From: Pterois miles
Taxonomy: Eukaryota > Chordata > Actinopteri > Perciformes > Scorpaenidae
Direction of reading: 5' to 3'
NCBI GenBank assembly: GCA_947000775.1
Contig: CAMQGK010000604.1
Coordinates: 8,176,501-8,240,500 of the forward strand
Length of the DNA: 64,000 nucleotides
This document shows, in pieces, positions 60,781 to 64,000 of this stretch. Position numbers and translations under genes: made by a program. The first letter of the stretch is position 1; every line of letters starts with the position of its first letter. The notes below the pieces were generated by a model that saw only the letters and a list, made by a program, of their open reading frames with translations, ran no database searches and had not been told where the DNA came from.

Positions 60781-61449
60781 GTAATTTTATCTGGTCCAAA
60801 AGAGGAACATGAATACATGTCATTTTGTGCCTACAAACATAAATATGCAAGTGCTACTTTTTTTTTTTTTTATTGAGCATCTCCTGTGATTAGTGTGATC
60901 AATATTTGCAGTAAGACACTGTTAAAGGATGGGTTCACATTTAATCCAGACTGTCTTAAAACAACACTCACACACTGGTGAGTCACTTTAGTTGTTCGTC
61001 CTCTTCATTCTGGCTGTAAAGAAATACCTTCTTTGATCAATGAAATGGAGCAAATATGATTTAAAAAAAAAAATCACCATATCCTGATAGTAGTGCGTGA
61101 GACAGGTAATCTGATAAAAAAAACATGTTTCTCTGTCTCATCTGGTGCTCCTTATGGCATCTACAAGAGTTCACAGACAGGAGGAAAACAACCAATCAGA
61201 GCCAAGCTGGTACCTGCCGTCTCTGAGCAGCTGTCAATCACTCGTGAACTCCAATCAAACGGTCAAACTAGGCAGCAGATCAATTATGAATCAATATTCT
61301 GTTACTGTAATGACTATTTCTCACCTCAAATGTTTTCAGAAACATCTTGTAGCTACTCTTTATAATACTGTTATTATTACTGTTTATTAGACGACTTTTA
61401 CAGCTGAAAAGTTATAATGGAATTGATGCCAAAAATATTTTGCGTACTG

Positions 61450-62290
61450 CAGGTTTAACCAGGTAAAAGTCTCACTGAGACTAAAATCTCCTTTTCAAGA
61501 GTGACTTGGCCAAGAGGGCAGCGCAAACATTCATTCAACAATAAACACAAACAATACAAGCAGACAAACAAAGTCACAAAAGTGCAAGTGCAAATGCAAG
61601 TTAAAGAGTACAATATCCAGTTAGTATACAACATAAAAACAGCTATAATGCATAAAACAGGTCATTTTTGAATGATTTCAATGATAAATCTAAGTGCAGT
61701 CACATAGACCAAGAGTGCTATTTTCTTGATCCTTTAAAATGGATTTAAAATGGATAGATCTTAAAATCTACCTTTGGAGACAAGCATCTGTAGAGTACAG
61801 ATAAGAAGGAACCAGTCCAAGGCGGGATTTATATTTAAGAGCCAACCAAATCCACAATCCTGTGCAAAACATGTAGAAAAAAGCAAATCTGAGGCTTCAG
61901 CAGTCTGAATTAGCCAAATCAAGTATCTATTTTCCAAAGTTTTGGTCACCAGCCCACCACAAGGGCTCAGCAAGGAAACTGTTAATGTGAGAGCATTAAG
62001 AAAAAAAAAAAAACTAAACATTAAAAACATTAAAAAGACTAGAAATATTGCTAAACTTTTTTTTTCCACTTGGCTTCGGTGGAAAAGTTGCTGTACTGAC
62101 AAAAGCAAGATGTGACAAAGCACAATGGAAACAGACTTAGTGAATGAATCCTGATGTAAATGAAGCTTGTGTCTTAAAAGTCCACCTAAGAGACTGAAAA
62201 TAGCTGCTGTCGGAAACATCAGGTCTGTGTGGAGCCAAGAGGAGACCGTAACCTTCCTCTTTAATTTAGTCCATGAAACAAACAACTATC
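61450..62290. repeat. Probable retroelement-derived repeat
   Basis: The text ccaggtaaaagtctcactga, gactaaaatctccttttcaa and gagtgacttggccaagaggg is a frequent fish repeat, perhaps a LINE 3' end. No second copy lies in the window. The 174-codon minus-strand frame over 61761-62285 shows no domain. Confidence 0.4.
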
Positions 62291-62739
62291 ATAAATGCCA
62301 CATTTGCATCATGTTTTCCACGGTGTAAAGTTTGATTTTAACTCTTTTAATTACATTGTCTTGTGCATTCTTCCTCTGCAACGATTTAAAGCTGCGGTTG
62401 GCAACATTGGAGAAACTAGCAAGAGTGCACTAGATTTTGAAATTGTAAAAACCCAGCCTGGTGTTGCCAACTCTTTTCCAATGAACATAGCTGGCATCAT
62501 TAGCTCCACAAGTCCCTAAATTTAGAGAGAAAGACAACGTCGGCAAAACTGACAGTCCATTTTTATTCCCAAGGTGTCAAATACTGAGGCTTTGTCACAA
62601 CTTTCAGTGATAGATACCGACCCCGAAGACGCCTTTTAGTGTCGGTATGAGACAGACTGGGATTTCCGTTGACTACAATATGAGCCCATCGATATTAAAG
62701 GCCCAGAGAAAGTGCTGTGTTGACACAGTGAGCAAAGCG

Positions 62740-63480
62740 AAAGAGACACAGGGCAGGTTGGAGGGGAGGTGGACGGGTCCAACAAACATAAGCCTTTCAC
62801 CCAGGAGGTCGCTGTTCACGTCCTGTGATCGCAACATGAAGTCACATTTTCACTGTTAAAACTTCAGAATTTTAAGCCCAATCATGTTGTTTTTCCTTAA
62901 ACCTAACAAAGCGGTTTTATTGCCCGAACCTAAGCATGTGTTTCTGTTTACTTCACAACATTAAGCATGTGTTTACTGCGACCATATACTGGCGTCAGTA
63001 TATGACGAGTTGGGATTGACAGTCCGTCCCTTCAGGCCTCCCTCCAAAGCCACTCCCCCAAAATTATCATTATAAACATGAACAACAAAAATGGTTATTG
63101 TTAAAACTCACGGCTGTTGAGTTAGCAGCTTCCTGTGAGTGCACACACGCAGGCTGGTAGGTAACCCATCCAACCATTTTATTCAAATTAAAAAAAAAGT
63201 CCTGCGAAAGCCACAGATGCCTGACTTTTTTGGGCAGATGCTATTAGCACCCAGGTGTCCATAGCCAATTTGCTCTCAACATGGACACATGTTGATATCA
63301 GGTACTGTATGTGTTTTCCTAAACCTAACCATTTTAGTGCCTAAGCATAACCAAACTGTGCCTGAAAACTGACGAAAATTTTAAAAAACAGAAAAATGAA
63401 AAACAGATTTCTCACTGAGACCCCAGCCTCCTGCTGGGTGAGAGTCCCAAGTTGGACCCATTCATTCACCACCACCTACT
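62740..63480. repeat. Dispersed repeat, same family as 32580-33000
   Basis: The text ggtccaacaaacataagcct, ttcacccaggaggtcgctgt and cttaaacctaacaaagcggt parallels 32580-32860. A further piece (cctaaacctaaccatttt) follows near 63317. Class unresolved. Confidence 0.45.
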
Positions 63481-64000
63481 ACTAACATGTACTTTGCTGC
63501 TATTTATAATACTACTACTATTACAGAGTGTAAATAGCTGAATAGCTGCCATGTGACTATTCTCTCCCAGGTGCAAATAGGTACTTTATTGTTTATTGAT
63601 TGCTATCAGGATGTAAAAACAAATATAAACAATATACAATATAACAAAAAAGGTTTTAAATATATATATTACCAACCCTAGCTTTAATGGCACCTGACTT
63701 GAGAATTAGTGTCACCAGCTGTTTATCTCTATGAACAAACTCATTCACAATCGTTCTCATTTTCTTTTACCAATTTTCTATAAAAAATGGTTTAAATTGA
63801 CAATATCTTTGGTTGAAGAACCTGGCTTATGAAATCATAAAAAGGAAAACTAAAGAATATATAAATGTCATGTGGAAGGCTTGATATGTGTTTTTACACA
63901 GAAGAATTGTCTCCCATCACTTACATTAAAATGTAAGTGTGAGTATTGGTTGAACACAAAAAAAATGTGCACCTATCCTTTAACATTAGGTAAAAAGAAA

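Larger units (their letters stand above)
60781..64000 (+). other. Start of the last skor1 intron, repeat-bearing
   Basis: I looked for the terminal exon (mammalian sequence after KLK: EAHDALHHFSCKML) and found no matching text in any frame, so the intron is at least 3.2 kb. Repeat-like parts are 61450-62290 and 62740-63480. 60781-61440 and 63490-64000 are AT-rich with nothing nameable. Confidence 0.75.

Noticed and set aside
61761..62285. 174-codon open frame on the minus strand
   Set aside because: It lies in a repeat-like stretch of the last skor1 intron; hydrophobic and low-complexity without a domain.

Overview
The window is vertebrate nuclear DNA, almost certainly from a ray-finned (teleost) fish. 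Two multi-exon genes with GT-AG introns lie on the + strand, and about 95% of the sequence is intronic or intergenic DNA full of short non-autonomous transposons, LINE tails and (CA)n/(TTTA)n arrays typical of fish. There is no sign of prokaryotic, organellar or viral sequence. Gene identities come from reading exons against remembered vertebrate proteins; no database search was run.

Positions 1-31607 hold the 3' end of map2k5 (MEK5, the MAP kinase kinase that activates ERK5). Five coding exons are readable: 145-171, 512-544, 10940-11001, 12748-12793 and 31497-31607. They join in frame into the last 92 residues of the kinase and its stop codon. Two are microexons (27 and 33 nt), and two introns are very long (10.4 and 18.7 kb). 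The introns carry dispersed repeats (an L2-like LINE remnant, several MITE families, microsatellites) and a few unique stretches that look like conserved non-coding DNA.

Positions 31608 to about 54500 are the map2k5-skor1 intergenic interval. It holds more MITEs, a 1.2 kb long-inverted-repeat element, and a 3.9 kb minisatellite of about 65 units of roughly 60 bp (46967-50898) that abuts a decayed hAT transposase fragment. Several AT-rich, homeodomain-site-rich unique blocks nearer skor1 are candidate enhancers.

Positions 55579-60780 hold skor1 (SKI family transcriptional corepressor 1, also Lbxcor1/Corl1). A 1.77 kb first coding exon encodes the SKI/SNO/DAC and SMAD4-binding domains. Six small exons follow; the last five all have symmetric phase 1-1 boundaries, and the later ones encode the C-terminal coiled coil. 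The final exon is not in the window, so the gene runs off the right edge. From 60781 to 64000 there is intron with repeats.

The MAP2K5-SKOR1 pair is adjacent and in the same orientation in human too, where the locus is associated with restless legs syndrome. The two genes do not act in one pathway. The linkage may be kept because skor1 regulatory DNA lies inside map2k5 introns and the intergenic interval (inference). I found no convincing novel gene system. The observations most worth checking are the minisatellite, a retroelement-like tail starting at a skor1 splice donor, a two-state hairpin upstream of skor1, and two MITE families with different ends but a shared core.
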